44,595 nt of DNA from Hyphomicrobiales bacterium (GTDB lineage Bacteria; Pseudomonadota; Alphaproteobacteria; Rhizobiales; Aestuariivirgaceae). Position 1 is the stretch's first letter. Each line of letters begins with the position of its first letter. The notes under the pieces are model-generated. The model was not told where the DNA came from, did no database searches, and worked only from the letters and a program-made list of their open reading frames with translations. The stretch covers positions 1 to 44,595 of the forward strand of contig JAEUMJ010000153.1 in the NCBI GenBank assembly GCA_016792865.1. Reading direction: 5' to 3'. Below, piece by piece: positions 14,772-24,080 of this stretch. The position numbers were made by a program, and so were the translations under genes.

Positions 14772-17700
14772 TCATCGCCGCTTGCGCGACTTTGCCGGAA
14801 GCTTCTTCTTGCGTTGGCGGGGCCTCACCTTGATCCGGGGCTTTACCGCCGCCCGCAGTTGAGAGGCGATGCCCTGAGTTCCCTGAGCGCCGTCCGCGCC
14901 GGGAAGCGTGAAGATGGAGGGCAGTTCCTCAGGTTCCACGTCGAGGTCCGGCTCATCGTCGGATTCTTCCGGCTCATCGGGTTCATCCGGTTCTTCGGCC
15001 TCCTCAAAGACGGTTTCGTCCTGTGACGGTGTTTCGAACAGCTCTTCCTCGCTGCGCGCCGGGCGCGGTGCCATGGGCGCGTGGCCCGGCACAGGACCGT
15101 CGTCGTCAGGGAGGTCCGAGGTTCGTTCATGCGGCAAGGGCATATGCACGCGGGGCAATACCGTGAGCAGGGCTTCAATGTCCCGCGCCCGCAAGGCTTC
15201 GCTGAAGTGGAAGCCCTGCCCCAGGTCGCAGCCCAGCGCGAGCAGGCGTGAGGCTTGCGCTTCTGTTTCGATGCCTTCCGCCACCACCAGCATGCCGAGG
15301 CCGTGGGCAAGCGAAACCACCGTATCCAGAATGACGCCGCCCCTGCCCTCCATCGCCTCGGCCACAAGGAAGGAGCGATCAATCTTCAGGGTATCGAAGG
15401 GAAGGTCGCGCAGGCTGGCGAGGCTGGAGAAGCCGGTGCCGAAATCATCGCACGCGACACCGACGCCCAACGCCTGCAGCCGCTGGATGAAGATGCGGGA
15501 ACGTTCCGGATAGCGCATGGCGACCGACTCGGTGATCTCGATCTTCACCGTGTTGGGGCGCACTCCTTCGCGTGCGATGGCCGCGCGAAGACGATCCACA
15601 AAGGCAAGGTCGGTCATCTCGTCGGCGGAGAGATTGATCGCAACGTAAACGGGTCTTTCGCGCGTCAGCACGCGCTGCCAGATGCCCATCTGGCGCAGGG
15701 AGTCTGCCATCACCCTTGCGGTGATCTCCGGCATCAGGCCGGCCTGTTCGGCGAGGTTCAGGAACTTCGCGGGAAGGAGCTGGCCCTGTGTCGGGTGGTT
15801 CCAGCGGACCAATGCCTCCAGCCCCGCAACCTCGCGCGTTTCCAGCGTGACAATGGGTTGGTAAAGCACCTCGATTTCGCCCCGGTCGAGGGCGCGACGG
15901 AGTTCGTGTTCCAGGTCGAGGCGGGCGGGCCGCTCATCCTCGATGCTGCTTTCAAACTCGCGGATGCTGGCCTTGCCCTGCTTCTGGGATTCGTGCAGGG
16001 CCGATGCGGCCTGAGCCTGCAAGGTATCCGCAGCGAACCCGTCCGTGCTGGGCCGGGATATGCCGATGGAGGCAGAAAGGAACACCTTGCGCTCGCCAAG
16101 CGTCACCGGCTCGGCGATGGCGCGGCGGATATCCTCCGCAAGGCTCATGGCGTCCCGGCCATCGATGGCTTCCACATGCATCACGGCGAACTGGCTTCCG
16201 GTGAGGCGGGCTGCGGTCTCATCTTCCTTCAGGCAGTCCGCAATGCGCCGTCCGGCAATGAGCAGAAGCTGGTCGCCGAGATCATGCCCGAGACCTTCAT
16301 TCAGCGTCTTGAAGCGTTCGAGCGCGATGAGCAGTACACGTACCGGCCGCGCCAGGGGCTTTTCAATCTCCCGCGTCAACCGGTCGGCAAAGACGACACG
16401 ACTGGGCAGGCCCGTCACCGGATCATGCACCGCATCGGTGATCAGGCGATCCTCCACCACCTTGTTGCGGGTGATGTCCGTCAGGGTGCCGATCACCCGG
16501 TCGGCCCTGCGGCTCGCCCCCGGCAAGGCGCGGACCCGGAGGGCAAACCAGCGGTACTCGCCCAGAGCCTCGCGCAGGCGCAATTCGATCTCGTGAAACC
16601 GCCCCGGCTCAAGATTGCGGTTGGCAAGCAATGCCTGATACAGCGGCTCGTCATCCGGGTGCAGCACCGCACGGAAGGACGAGGCGGGCTGCTTCATCCA
16701 CGTCGCCTTGTCGTAGCCGAGGGACTCCGCAAGATCCGGCCCGATGTCGAGACGGTCATCGAAGGGACGCCAGTCCCAGACGTAATGTTCGGCCCCGGCG
16801 AGGGCGAGGCTGCGACGGTTTGAATCGCTCATCAGCGAGCGGCTGAGGAAGCCCTGGGAAAAGGCGAAGCTCACCAGCATGAAGGTGAGGAGCGAGAGCA
16901 CCAGAGCAAGGCCCGAAACAAGGGCGATGTGCTGCATGGAATGGGCCGCATCGCTGCCGGCAAAGCTTGCCGCCATCACCGTCCAGCCCAGGATGGCGCA
17001 CCATGTGAGCAGGTTGTGCTTGCCAATGCCCAGCCCGGAGTTGCGCACGACGAAGGCCATCACCAGTCCCGCCGCAGCGAGGGCGGCAAATCCGAGACGC
17101 GCCGCAATGGCGGCCATCGTGGGGTTGAACAGCGCAGAGGCGGCAATGCCGAGGGCGGCAAGCACCATGGCCGCGACGGCAAGCGCCGCGACGAGACCGC
17201 GCTGGCGGATGGCATTGAGACTGGTGACACAGAACACAAGCGCGAGGGTCATCAGGCTTTCAACAAGGGCACGCAGCATGTCATGCGGCATTCCCGCGAT
17301 CGGCAGGCTTGGCAGCAGGCGCAAGAGATAGCCGCTTTCCAATGCCATGAAGCCCGCAGACGTGATTGCAAAAAATCCAGCCGCAACAAAGGCTCCGTGG
17401 CTTCTGATGCCGTAAAGCGCGAAGAGGCCGCAAGCCAGCAGGAGCGCCATCGCAATCACTGCACCATTGGTGAAGGACAACAGTGTCTCGTTGCTGCTGA
17501 AGGCCTGTGGTGTCATCAGGCGCACGCCCTGCCCCGGTGCCCCGCCTTCCAGGGCGAAGGTGACATTCGCCATGGGCTTCACAACGAAGGTTGCCGTCAC
17601 GCCAGATTGTGACAGGGCGCGTTCCAGTGTCTCGCGCCCGGAGGACAGCACCACGTTGTTGGGCCAGGCGGCGAAGGGCTTCAGGTCGAAAATGCCGGAG

Positions 17701-18041
17701 GCGGGGAAGCGCTGCTCGTCCACCACCAGCACGAACTTCCGTTCGGATGGGGTGGCGTTGCGGATGTTGTAGATGGTCCAGTTGTAATTCGGACCCGCCC
17801 CGCGCCCGCGCAATTCCAGGACCGTGCGCGTTCCCTCCAGATCGCCCGGCACCTCGATGGCGAGGTTCTGGCGCTGGGCAGCGATGGGCGACCCAAGGCC
17901 CGTGAGGTCCATGTCCCTGAAGGTGGCCGGGATATCGATGACCTGCTGGGCCTGCACGGCAAGGGCAAAGGTGAGGCACGCGCCCAGGCACAAGGCCAGC
18001 ACGCCCATCCAACGCCGCAATCTCAGCGCCCCGCGAATCAT
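14772..18041 (-). CDS. Membrane EAL phosphodiesterase with degenerate GGDEF domain
   Basis: The protein has 1089 residues. It has a signal peptide (1-31), a periplasmic sensor region (about 32-185), a set of about seven membrane helices (about 190-400), a PAS domain (about 405-525), a GGDEF domain (about 535-700) and an EAL domain (about 715-960). The GGDEF signature is replaced by TGSQF, so cyclase activity is not expected. The EAL domain keeps LEALVRW, INLSADE, EITES, DDFGTG, LKIDRSF and EGIET, so it should hydrolyse cyclic di-GMP. A very acidic tail follows (about 985-1050), then a strongly basic end. The ATG at 18041 begins the signal peptide. The periplasmic ligand is unknown. Confidence 0.9.
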   Translation of the reverse strand: MIRGALRLRRWMGVLALCLGACLTFALAVQAQQVIDIPATFRDMDLTGLGSPIAAQRQNLAIEVPGDLEGTRTVLELRGRGAGPNYNWTIYNIRNATPSERKFVLVVDEQRFPASGIFDLKPFAAWPNNVVLSSGRETLERALSQSGVTATFVVKPMANVTFALEGGAPGQGVRLMTPQAFSSNETLLSFTNGAVIAMALLLACGLFALYGIRSHGAFVAAGFFAITSAGFMALESGYLLRLLPSLPIAGMPHDMLRALVESLMTLALVFCVTSLNAIRQRGLVAALAVAAMVLAALGIAASALFNPTMAAIAARLGFAALAAAGLVMAFVVRNSGLGIGKHNLLTWCAILGWTVMAASFAGSDAAHSMQHIALVSGLALVLSLLTFMLVSFAFSQGFLSRSLMSDSNRRSLALAGAEHYVWDWRPFDDRLDIGPDLAESLGYDKATWMKQPASSFRAVLHPDDEPLYQALLANRNLEPGRFHEIELRLREALGEYRWFALRVRALPGASRRADRVIGTLTDITRNKVVEDRLITDAVHDPVTGLPSRVVFADRLTREIEKPLARPVRVLLIALERFKTLNEGLGHDLGDQLLLIAGRRIADCLKEDETAARLTGSQFAVMHVEAIDGRDAMSLAEDIRRAIAEPVTLGERKVFLSASIGISRPSTDGFAADTLQAQAASALHESQKQGKASIREFESSIEDERPARLDLEHELRRALDRGEIEVLYQPIVTLETREVAGLEALVRWNHPTQGQLLPAKFLNLAEQAGLMPEITARVMADSLRQMGIWQRVLTRERPVYVAINLSADEMTDLAFVDRLRAAIAREGVRPNTVKIEITESVAMRYPERSRIFIQRLQALGVGVACDDFGTGFSSLASLRDLPFDTLKIDRSFLVAEAMEGRGGVILDTVVSLAHGLGMLVVAEGIETEAQASRLLALGCDLGQGFHFSEALRARDIEALLTVLPRVHMPLPHERTSDLPDDDGPVPGHAPMAPRPARSEEELFETPSQDETVFEEAEEPDEPDEPEESDDEPDLDVEPEELPSIFTLPGADGAQGTQGIASQLRAAVKPRIKVRPRQRKKKLPAKSRKRR

Positions 18042-18087
18042 GACCGCATGGTAGCCCGCCCCGCCTTTCTCTGCCTCGCAGATTCGC

Positions 18088-18666
18088 CTAGCCCTGATGT
18101 GGAGAAACCTTCGCATAGAGAAGGTGATCTTCCCATGTGCCCGCAATCTGGAGATAGGAACGGGCGTAGCCTTCGCGCTCGAAGCCCGCCTTTTCCAGAA
18201 GCCCGATGGAGGCCTGGTTGCGCGGCAGGCAGGCGGCTTCAACCCGGTGCAAGCCCAGCCCCGCGAAGCAGTGCGGCACCAGCAGGCTCAGCGCCCGGTG
18301 CATGTAGCCCCGCCGCGTAAAGGGTTCGCCGATCCAATACCCCAGCGTCCCGGCCTGGGCCACGCCCCGCCTGACGTTGGAGAGCGTGACCGCACCGACA
18401 AGGCTGTTTTCGGCGAAAATGAAATAGGGGTAGCAAAGATCGTCTTCGCGCAGGTCACGGTAGCGGCGGATGCGGTAGCGGAAAGCCGATTGGGAGAACT
18501 CATCATCGGGCCAGGTCGGCTCCCACGGTTCGAGGAAGCTGCGGCTGGCGATACGCAGGTGCACCCATTCCTGAAAGTCATCCATCACGGGGAAGCGCAA
18601 CGACACGCCCTGCCCCGACAGGGTGGAAGTGGCACGCGAGCGACGGAAGGTTGAGAGAAAGCCCAT
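18088..18666 (-). CDS. GNAT acetyltransferase, RimJ/RimL-like
   Basis: A 192-residue cytoplasmic acetyltransferase. It has the RimJ/RimL-type layout: a SLRFPVMDDFQEWVHLR start, EPWEPTW, the acetyl-CoA region YWIGEPFTRRGYMHRAL at about 110-126 and the closing AACLPRNQASIGLLEKAGF at about 143-161. RimJ and RimL acetylate the N-termini of ribosomal proteins; the actual target here is unknown. It lies 28 nt after the M16 protease gene and 46 nt before the EAL gene, in the same direction. This thrC-M16-GNAT-EAL order is one I associate with Hyphomicrobiales. Confidence 0.88.
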   Translation of the reverse strand: MGFLSTFRRSRATSTLSGQGVSLRFPVMDDFQEWVHLRIASRSFLEPWEPTWPDDEFSQSAFRYRIRRYRDLREDDLCYPYFIFAENSLVGAVTLSNVRRGVAQAGTLGYWIGEPFTRRGYMHRALSLLVPHCFAGLGLHRVEAACLPRNQASIGLLEKAGFEREGYARSYLQIAGTWEDHLLYAKVSPHQG

Positions 18667-18694
18667 GGGGAATTCCCGGGGAGCGTCTTCCCCG

Positions 18695-19960
18695 TCAGCG
18701 TTTCATGAAGCGGGAGGCGATGGTGGAGTGATTTTCGAGAGATGAAAGCTGGCCCACCGCGCTGAGCGAGGGCGGCTTGCCGCTGAAGATCGACTGCGCC
18801 AGGGTCTTCACGTCGTCGGGGGTCACGGCGCTGATACGTTCCACCAGCGTGGACATTTCCGGCACGGCGCCAAATGCAAGATACTGGCGCGCGATCTGGT
18901 CGGCACGGGAGGAGGCACTTTCGAGATTCATCACAAGGCTGGCCTTGAGCTGGGCCTTGGCGCGATCCACTTCCTTCGCCGTCACCTGCTCTCCCATGGA
19001 CATCATCACCTTGGAAGACAGGTCAATCAGTTCCGGCGTGTGCTCTGGCGATGTGGCAGCATAGATGCCGAGCTGGCCCACGTCCTCGTAGGACGTGCCG
19101 TAGGAGAAGACACTGTAACAGAGGCCGCGCTTCTCACGCACTTCCTGGAACAGGCGGGATGACATGCCGCCCCCCAGAATGGCCGAGAGGATCTGCATCT
19201 GGTAAATGCGCGGGTCGCGATAGTTGGGGGCGCTGAAATTGAGGACGATATGGGTCTGGTCCAGCGGCTTCTGCTCGGTGGCAGCCCCTGCCGAGAACAC
19301 CGGCGAGTGACGCTGGGGACCATGGCCTTGCGCCAGATGGCCGAAATGCTTCGCCGTCTCGCGGGCGAATGCCTTGTGGTCGATGTTGCCTGCCGCGCAC
19401 ACGACAATGCGCGAGGCCCAGTAGTTGCGGTCGCGCCAGGCTTTCATCTGGTCGCGGGTCATGGTCTCGATCAGTTGTTCGGGGCCGAGAATGGACCGTC
19501 CCAGCGGATGGTCGCCATAGCTGGCCGACTGGGCCAGGTCGAACACCAGATCATCCGGCTGGTCCTTGGCGGCGGCAATCTCCTGCAGGATCACGTCGCG
19601 CTCGCGCTCAAGCTCGTCTTCGTCCAGTGTCGAGTTCAGGAAGATGTCGGAGAGGATATCGAGGGCAAGCTGCCAGTCGTTGCGCAACACGCGGGCATAG
19701 TAGGTGGTGGTTTCCATGCCGGTGGCGGCGTTGATTTCGCCTCCGGCACTTTCGATTTCCTCGGCGATGCCCTGCGCCGTCCGGCGCTTGGTGCCCTTGA
19801 AGGCCATGTGTTCGAGGAAGTGGGCGATGCCGTTCTCTTCGGGCAGTTCGTCACGCGCACCTGCCTTCACCCAGATGCCGAGGGCGACGGTTTCCAGGTG
19901 CGGCATGTGATGCGTCAACACATGCAGCCCGTTCTCCAGCCGCGATACCTCTACAGACAT
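18695..19960 (-). CDS. M16 family zinc protease (processing-peptidase-like)
   Basis: A 421-residue protease of the mitochondrial-processing-peptidase type. The inverted zinc motif HFLEH is at 47-51 and the remaining glutamate lies in the ELERERDVILQEI segment about 75 residues later. The second half has the conserved GGGMSSRLFQEVREKRGLCY. No signal peptide is present, so it is cytoplasmic. Alphaproteobacterial members are the nearest bacterial relatives of the mitochondrial enzyme. GGGGAGGG lies 4 nt before the ATG at 19960, which decides the start; an earlier ATG at 19975 would overlap thrC. It follows thrC by 11 nt. Confidence 0.94.
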   Translation of the reverse strand: MSVEVSRLENGLHVLTHHMPHLETVALGIWVKAGARDELPEENGIAHFLEHMAFKGTKRRTAQGIAEEIESAGGEINAATGMETTTYYARVLRNDWQLALDILSDIFLNSTLDEDELERERDVILQEIAAAKDQPDDLVFDLAQSASYGDHPLGRSILGPEQLIETMTRDQMKAWRDRNYWASRIVVCAAGNIDHKAFARETAKHFGHLAQGHGPQRHSPVFSAGAATEQKPLDQTHIVLNFSAPNYRDPRIYQMQILSAILGGGMSSRLFQEVREKRGLCYSVFSYGTSYEDVGQLGIYAATSPEHTPELIDLSSKVMMSMGEQVTAKEVDRAKAQLKASLVMNLESASSRADQIARQYLAFGAVPEMSTLVERISAVTPDDVKTLAQSIFSGKPPSLSAVGQLSSLENHSTIASRFMKR

Positions 19961-19971
19961 GGACCCTCCCC

Positions 19972-21360
19972 TCACAGCGAGTTGCGGGTCTTGATATGCT
20001 GTTTCACCGCCTCAACGCTGTTGGGCAGCACTGTGAAACTTTCTTTCGCGTGCATCAAGTGTTCAAATCGCTGAGGTAAACCCGGCCTTAGTCCAATGGC
20101 CTTTTCCACCGCATCCGGGAACTTTGCCGGGTGCGCGGTGGCCAGCGTCACCATGGGCGACCTGCCGGCGGACTTCCGGGCCACGGCGACTGCAACCGCG
20201 GTATGGGGGTCCAGGACCTCGCCCGTCTCTGCCAGGATGGCACGCATGGTGGCGGCCGTCTCTTCCTCGCCGGTTGCACCTGAATCGAACTCGTCGCGGA
20301 TCGCCTGCAAGGCCTCCGAGGCCAGCGAGAAGGCGTTGGACTGCTTGAGATTGTCCATGGCCCGCGTGACGGCGGCGGCGCTGCGCCCATTCGCCAGGAA
20401 CACCAGGCGCTCGAAATTGCTCGACACCTGGATGTCCATGGAGGGGCTGGTGGTGGCGTGGACGCCCTTCACCTCGTAGCGGCCCGATTTCACGGTGCGG
20501 TCGAGAATGTCGTTGGCATTGGTGGCAATGACCAGGCGATCGACCGGCAGCCCCATGCGCTTGGCCATGAGGCCCGCGAAGACGTTGCCGAAATTGCCCG
20601 TGGGAACCGTAAACGAGACCGCCCGGTCGGGAGCGCCCAGCGCCAGGCCGGCAAAGATGTAATAGGAGATCTGGGCCATGACCCGGACCCAGTTGATGGA
20701 GTTCACGCCCGCCAGGCGGATGTCGTCGCGGAAGGCATGGTCGTTGAACAGTGCCTTCACGATGGACTGGCAATCGTCGAAGGTGCCTTCCAGCGCGATG
20801 TTGTGGACGTGTGGTGCATGCACCGTGGTCATCTGGCGGCGCTGCACGTCAGACACGCGGCCATGCGGATGCAGGATGTAGATCGAGGCGTTCTTGCTGT
20901 GGCGGAAGGCTTCGATGGCCGCCCCGCCCGTATCGCCGGAGGTTGCGCCGACGATGGTGGCGCGGCTCCCGGAACGGTCAAGCGACCAGTCCATCAGGCG
21001 CGCCAGCAACTGCATCGCCACGTCCTTGAAGGCGATGGTTGGACCGTGGAAGAGTTCGAGCAGGAAGTGGTTGGCGTCCAGTTGCTTGAGGGGCGTCACC
21101 GCCTTGTGGGCAAAGGTGGCATAGGCTTCGTCCACCATGCGGCGCAGTTCACGCTCCGGTATCGCCCCGTCGGCAAACCGGCTCGCCACGGCGAAGGCGA
21201 CATCGGCAAAGGGCTTGCCGCGCAGCTCCTTCAATTCGACGACTGAAAAGACCGGAACCTGATCCGGCACATAAAGACCACCATCGCGCGCAAGGCCCGA
21301 GATCATGGCATCTTCGAAGGACAGCACCGGGGCGGTGCCGCGGGTGGAAACATATTGCAT
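19972..21360 (-). CDS. thrC: Threonine synthase
   Basis: This 462-residue PLP enzyme makes threonine from O-phosphohomoserine, the last step of threonine synthesis. It starts MQYVSTRGTAPVLSFEDAM, a typical N-terminus for the group. The PLP lysine is K112 in GPTIAFKDVAMQ, and the phosphate-binding segment ATSGDTGGAAIEAF follows. Length agrees with the longer proteobacterial form. AAGG lies about 9 nt before the start. It is the first gene of a run thrC-M16-GNAT-EAL with gaps of 11, 28 and 46 nt. In many relatives ispH stands between surf1 and thrC; it is absent here. Confidence 0.96.
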   Translation of the reverse strand: MQYVSTRGTAPVLSFEDAMISGLARDGGLYVPDQVPVFSVVELKELRGKPFADVAFAVASRFADGAIPERELRRMVDEAYATFAHKAVTPLKQLDANHFLLELFHGPTIAFKDVAMQLLARLMDWSLDRSGSRATIVGATSGDTGGAAIEAFRHSKNASIYILHPHGRVSDVQRRQMTTVHAPHVHNIALEGTFDDCQSIVKALFNDHAFRDDIRLAGVNSINWVRVMAQISYYIFAGLALGAPDRAVSFTVPTGNFGNVFAGLMAKRMGLPVDRLVIATNANDILDRTVKSGRYEVKGVHATTSPSMDIQVSSNFERLVFLANGRSAAAVTRAMDNLKQSNAFSLASEALQAIRDEFDSGATGEEETAATMRAILAETGEVLDPHTAVAVAVARKSAGRSPMVTLATAHPAKFPDAVEKAIGLRPGLPQRFEHLMHAKESFTVLPNSVEAVKQHIKTRNSL

Positions 21361-21438
21361 GCGTTCAGCCTTTTGAGGTCCGCTTAAGGCGTGCGGCGCA
21401 GGAGTTCAACCCTCACCGGTGGCATGGGCCACCTGCAA

Positions 21439-21459
21439 GGGGCGAGACATTCTCACCCC
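21439..21459 (-). terminator. Hairpin between surf1 and thrC
   Basis: In minus-strand RNA GGGGUGAGA pairs with UCUCGCCCC over 9 bp (one G-U pair) around the loop AUG. Only two T residues follow, so it would be a weak terminator or an mRNA stabilising structure. A second small stem GGTGGC-ATGG-GCCACC lies next to it at 21418-21433. Confidence 0.4.
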
Positions 21460-21472
21460 CCGCCCTTCCGTT

Positions 21473-22189
21473 TCAGCCGGTGCGGGCATTGCGCCGCAGG
21501 AAGACGGCCGTCACGGCCACAAGGGCGGCGGCGAGGCCAAACCAGGTGACGGCGTAGCCCAGATGATTGTTGCGGAGTTCCGCCCTGGGCGGTTCCACCA
21601 CAAGGCCGGCCGTGCCATCCGCCTCCGGCAGCAGGTGCAGGACCAGCGGCGTGGCCACGTCGGCGCTGCCGAACACCGCCTGCTGCATGGCGGGCACATC
21701 CCACCAGTACCAGCGGTTTCCGGCCTCGTCATTGTCGGCGTCATAGGGCCCCCGCTGCCCGTGACGGCGGAGAATGCCCGTGGTGGTGAGACTCGACGGC
21801 GACCGGGGCACGGCTTCGCTTTCCCGGATGAGGCCGCGCGACACGAGGAGCCGGCTGCCCTCCGGCGTCACGAAGCCCTGCACGATCTCCCAGCCGGGAC
21901 CGCCATTCACAACCGCAAGGCGGCGAAGGGCCGGGCCGGTGAACTCTCCCGTGACCGTGACCTTGGTGAAATCGGGTTCGGCCTTGGCCAGGGCCTGGGC
22001 GAGCGACACCGGCTCCGCGGCAAGGGCCCGGTCGATGGCGGCGATCAGCCCTTCCTTCCACGACAGGCGCTTCACCTGCCAGGCGCCCAGCGACAGCAGG
22101 ATGGCAAGGCCAATGGCCGCCGCGAGCAGGATGGGCCAGACGCGATGGTGCTCCGGCCTTTCCGCTTCCCCGCGGTCGGGCGGGGTCAT
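21473..22189 (-). CDS. SURF1 family cytochrome oxidase assembly protein
   Basis: A 238-residue membrane protein with the SURF1 layout: one helix near the N-terminus (about 19-37), a large periplasmic domain and one helix near the C-terminus (about 208-231). Family landmarks are LGAWQVKRLSWKEGLI, the VTGEF strand, GPGWEIVQGF and the closing NNHLGYAVTWFGLAAAL. SURF1 helps insert heme a into subunit I of aa3 oxidase. Its start codon overlaps the DUF983 stop by 4 nt (ATGA), so translation is coupled. It is the last gene of the oxidase cluster. Confidence 0.93.
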   Translation of the reverse strand: MTPPDRGEAERPEHHRVWPILLAAAIGLAILLSLGAWQVKRLSWKEGLIAAIDRALAAEPVSLAQALAKAEPDFTKVTVTGEFTGPALRRLAVVNGGPGWEIVQGFVTPEGSRLLVSRGLIRESEAVPRSPSSLTTTGILRRHGQRGPYDADNDEAGNRWYWWDVPAMQQAVFGSADVATPLVLHLLPEADGTAGLVVEPPRAELRNNHLGYAVTWFGLAAALVAVTAVFLRRNARTG

Positions 22190-22560
22190 TTGTGGAGGCG
22201 CCCCTCATGCGCGTTGGTTTTCCATTGCTGGGCAAGCAACACGCCCTTCATGGGACGCAGCAGGATGATCGGCATGATGATGAGCACGGGCACGGCGATC
22301 AGCACATGCACCCACCACTCCGGTGAGTAGGCAATCTCGATGCCGAGAATAGAGCCCACGCCCAGCACACAGGCAATCAGCATGACGAACCAGGCTGCCC
22401 CATCGCCCGCATCGGCGAAGGAGAAATCCAGTCCGCAGGAAGGGCACGATCTTGCAACCTTCAGATAACCGGCGAAGAACCTGCCGCGGCCACAGCGCGG
22501 GCATGTTCCGGCAAGTCCTGTCTTCAGGGGAGAGAGATCGGGATAGTAGTTTTCTGTCAT
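22186..22560 (-). CDS. DUF983 zinc-ribbon membrane protein
   Basis: A 124-residue protein with a zinc-ribbon-like pair of motifs, CPRC (C20, C23) and CPSC (C39, C42), followed by two membrane helices at about 57-77 and 84-104. This is DUF983, which stands next to surf1 and ctaE in many alphaproteobacteria. Its place suggests a role in oxidase assembly or copper/heme handling, but no function is established that I can cite. It follows a strong hairpin terminator by about 20 nt and overlaps surf1 by 4 nt, so the DUF983-surf1 pair may be expressed at a lower level than the genes before it. Confidence 0.9.
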   Translation of the reverse strand: MTENYYPDLSPLKTGLAGTCPRCGRGRFFAGYLKVARSCPSCGLDFSFADAGDGAAWFVMLIACVLGVGSILGIEIAYSPEWWVHVLIAVPVLIIMPIILLRPMKGVLLAQQWKTNAHEGRLHK

Positions 22561-22571
22561 GGCTTTGCCTC

Positions 22572-22603
22572 AAAAAGGAAATGGCCGGGAGACCCGGCCA
22601 TTT
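22572..22603 (-). terminator. Terminator between ctaE and DUF983
   Basis: An 11-bp perfect stem AAATGGCCGGG / CCCGGCCATTT (22579-22603, 3-nt loop) lies 20 nt after the ctaE stop. On the minus strand it is followed by CCTTTTT. It should end most transcripts after ctaE, with read-through or a new start supplying DUF983 and surf1. Confidence 0.8.
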
Positions 22604-22623
22604 CAAGTGCTTTCACCTGCGGC

Positions 22624-23490
22624 TTATTCGGCGGGAATGACCGCGCCCACAGAGCCCCAGATGTAGATGCAGGCAAAGAGGAAGAGCCACACCACGTCCA
22701 CGAAGTGCCAGTACCAGGCGGCGGCTTCAAAACCGAAGTGCTGCTGCGGCGTGAAGTGTCCCTTCAGGGCGCGGAACAGGCAGACAATGAGGAAGATCGT
22801 GCCGACGATCACATGGAAGCCATGGAAGCCCGTCGCCATGAAGAAGGTGGAACCGTAGATGTTGCCGCCGTTGGCCCGGTCGAAGGCAAAGGCCGCATGG
22901 GCATATTCATAGGCCTGAAGCGAGGTGAAGATCACGCCCAGGATGATGGTGAGCAGCAGGCCGTTGATCAGGCCCTTGCGATCGTTGTTCAGGAGGGCGT
23001 GATGGGCCCAGGTCACGGTGGTGCCTGACGTGAGCAGGATCAGCGTGTTGATGAGCGGCAGGTGCCAGGGATCGAAGATCTTGGTGGCTTCACCGCCTAC
23101 GGGTGCAGGCGGCCAGACGCCACCGGTGGCCGCCACGCGGGCGGCCTGCTGGGCTTCACCGGCGAAAAGGCTGGCGTCGAAGAAGGCCCAGAACCAGGCA
23201 ACGAAGAACATCACTTCAGAGGCGATGAAGAGCAGCATGCCGTAGCGCAGGTGGAGGCCCACAACCGGAGTATGGTCGCCCTTGTGCGCTTCGATGATGA
23301 CATCGCGCCACCACATGAACATGGTGTAGAGAACGAGGGCAAGCCCGATGAGCGCGACGATCGGGGTGCTGCCGTGCATCCAGATGATTGCGCCGATGGC
23401 CAGGATCAACGCCGACATGGAGCCGACGAAGGGCCAGGGCGACGGATCGACGAGGTGATAGTCATGATTCTTGGCGTGCGCGTCTGCCAT
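22624..23490 (-). CDS. ctaE: Cytochrome c oxidase subunit III
   Basis: This 288-residue subunit has seven membrane helices and the usual subunit III features: the N-terminal [66 protein letters not shown] and the final [14 protein letters not shown]. It stabilises the D proton channel and oxygen access of the aa3 enzyme in the inner membrane. GAGGAG lies 7 nt before the ATG at 23490, so this start is preferred over 23505. It follows ctaG by 11 nt and ends before a strong terminator. Confidence 0.97.
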   Translation of the reverse strand: MADAHAKNHDYHLVDPSPWPFVGSMSALILAIGAIIWMHGSTPIVALIGLALVLYTMFMWWRDVIIEAHKGDHTPVVGLHLRYGMLLFIASEVMFFVAWFWAFFDASLFAGEAQQAARVAATGGVWPPAPVGGEATKIFDPWHLPLINTLILLTSGTTVTWAHHALLNNDRKGLINGLLLTIILGVIFTSLQAYEYAHAAFAFDRANGGNIYGSTFFMATGFHGFHVIVGTIFLIVCLFRALKGHFTPQQHFGFEAAAWYWHFVDVVWLFLFACIYIWGSVGAVIPAE

Positions 23491-23501
23491 GGGGTCGCTC
23501 C

Positions 23502-24080
23502 TCAATTGGTCGATACAGCCGCTTGCTTGTCTGCGGCTTTCGTGGTGGCTGGATAGAATGAATAGGACAGCGTGATCTCCTTGATCGCGCGGGTGTCGGG
23601 GTCTTTCAGGATGTCAGGATCGACGAAGAACTGCACCGGCATTTCGGCGCGCTCGCCCGCTTTCAGGGTCTGCTCGGTGAAACAGAAACACTCGATCTTG
23701 TTGAAATAGATCCCGGCCTCGGGCGGCGTGACATTGAAGATCGCCGTTCCGGTGGTTTCGTGGGTGGCGGTATTGGTCGCGACATAGTGGATCAGCGTCG
23801 GCTCACCGAGCCTGACCCGGATGGTGGGCTGGCCCGCATGGAATTTCCAGCTCAGCTTGTCAGAGACGTTGGCGTCGAAACGGACGGAAATCTCCGTGTC
23901 GAGAACCTGCCCCGTTGCGGCCTCGGCCCGCTGGGTCGTGCCGCCGAAGCCTGTAACCTGGCAGAAGATGCGGTAGAGCGGGACTGACGCATAGGCCGCA
24001 CCCAGCATGGCCAGCGACACGCCGAGCGCCATCACGGCGACGCGCTTGTTCTTGCGCTGGATGTCGCCCCGGTCACTCAT
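23502..24080 (-). CDS. ctaG: Cytochrome c oxidase assembly protein CtaG (Cox11)
   Basis: The 192-residue copper chaperone delivers copper to the CuB site of subunit I. It has an N-terminal membrane anchor (about 13-33), the conserved [15 protein letters not shown] with Cys40, a periplasmic beta domain and the copper-binding CFCF motif at 131-134, so both copper cysteines are present. The start overlaps the stop of the preceding small membrane gene by 4 nt. It sits in the expected place between ctaB and ctaE. Confidence 0.97.
   Translation of the reverse strand: MSDRGDIQRKNKRVAVMALGVSLAMLGAAYASVPLYRIFCQVTGFGGTTQRAEAATGQVLDTEISVRFDANVSDKLSWKFHAGQPTIRVRLGEPTLIHYVATNTATHETTGTAIFNVTPPEAGIYFNKIECFCFTEQTLKAGERAEMPVQFFVDPDILKDPDTRAIKEITLSYSFYPATTKAADKQAAVSTN

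Noticed and set aside
15255-16823. A plus-strand open frame opposite the EAL gene
   Set aside because: The minus strand carries intact EAL motifs; the antisense translation is unrelated to any family.
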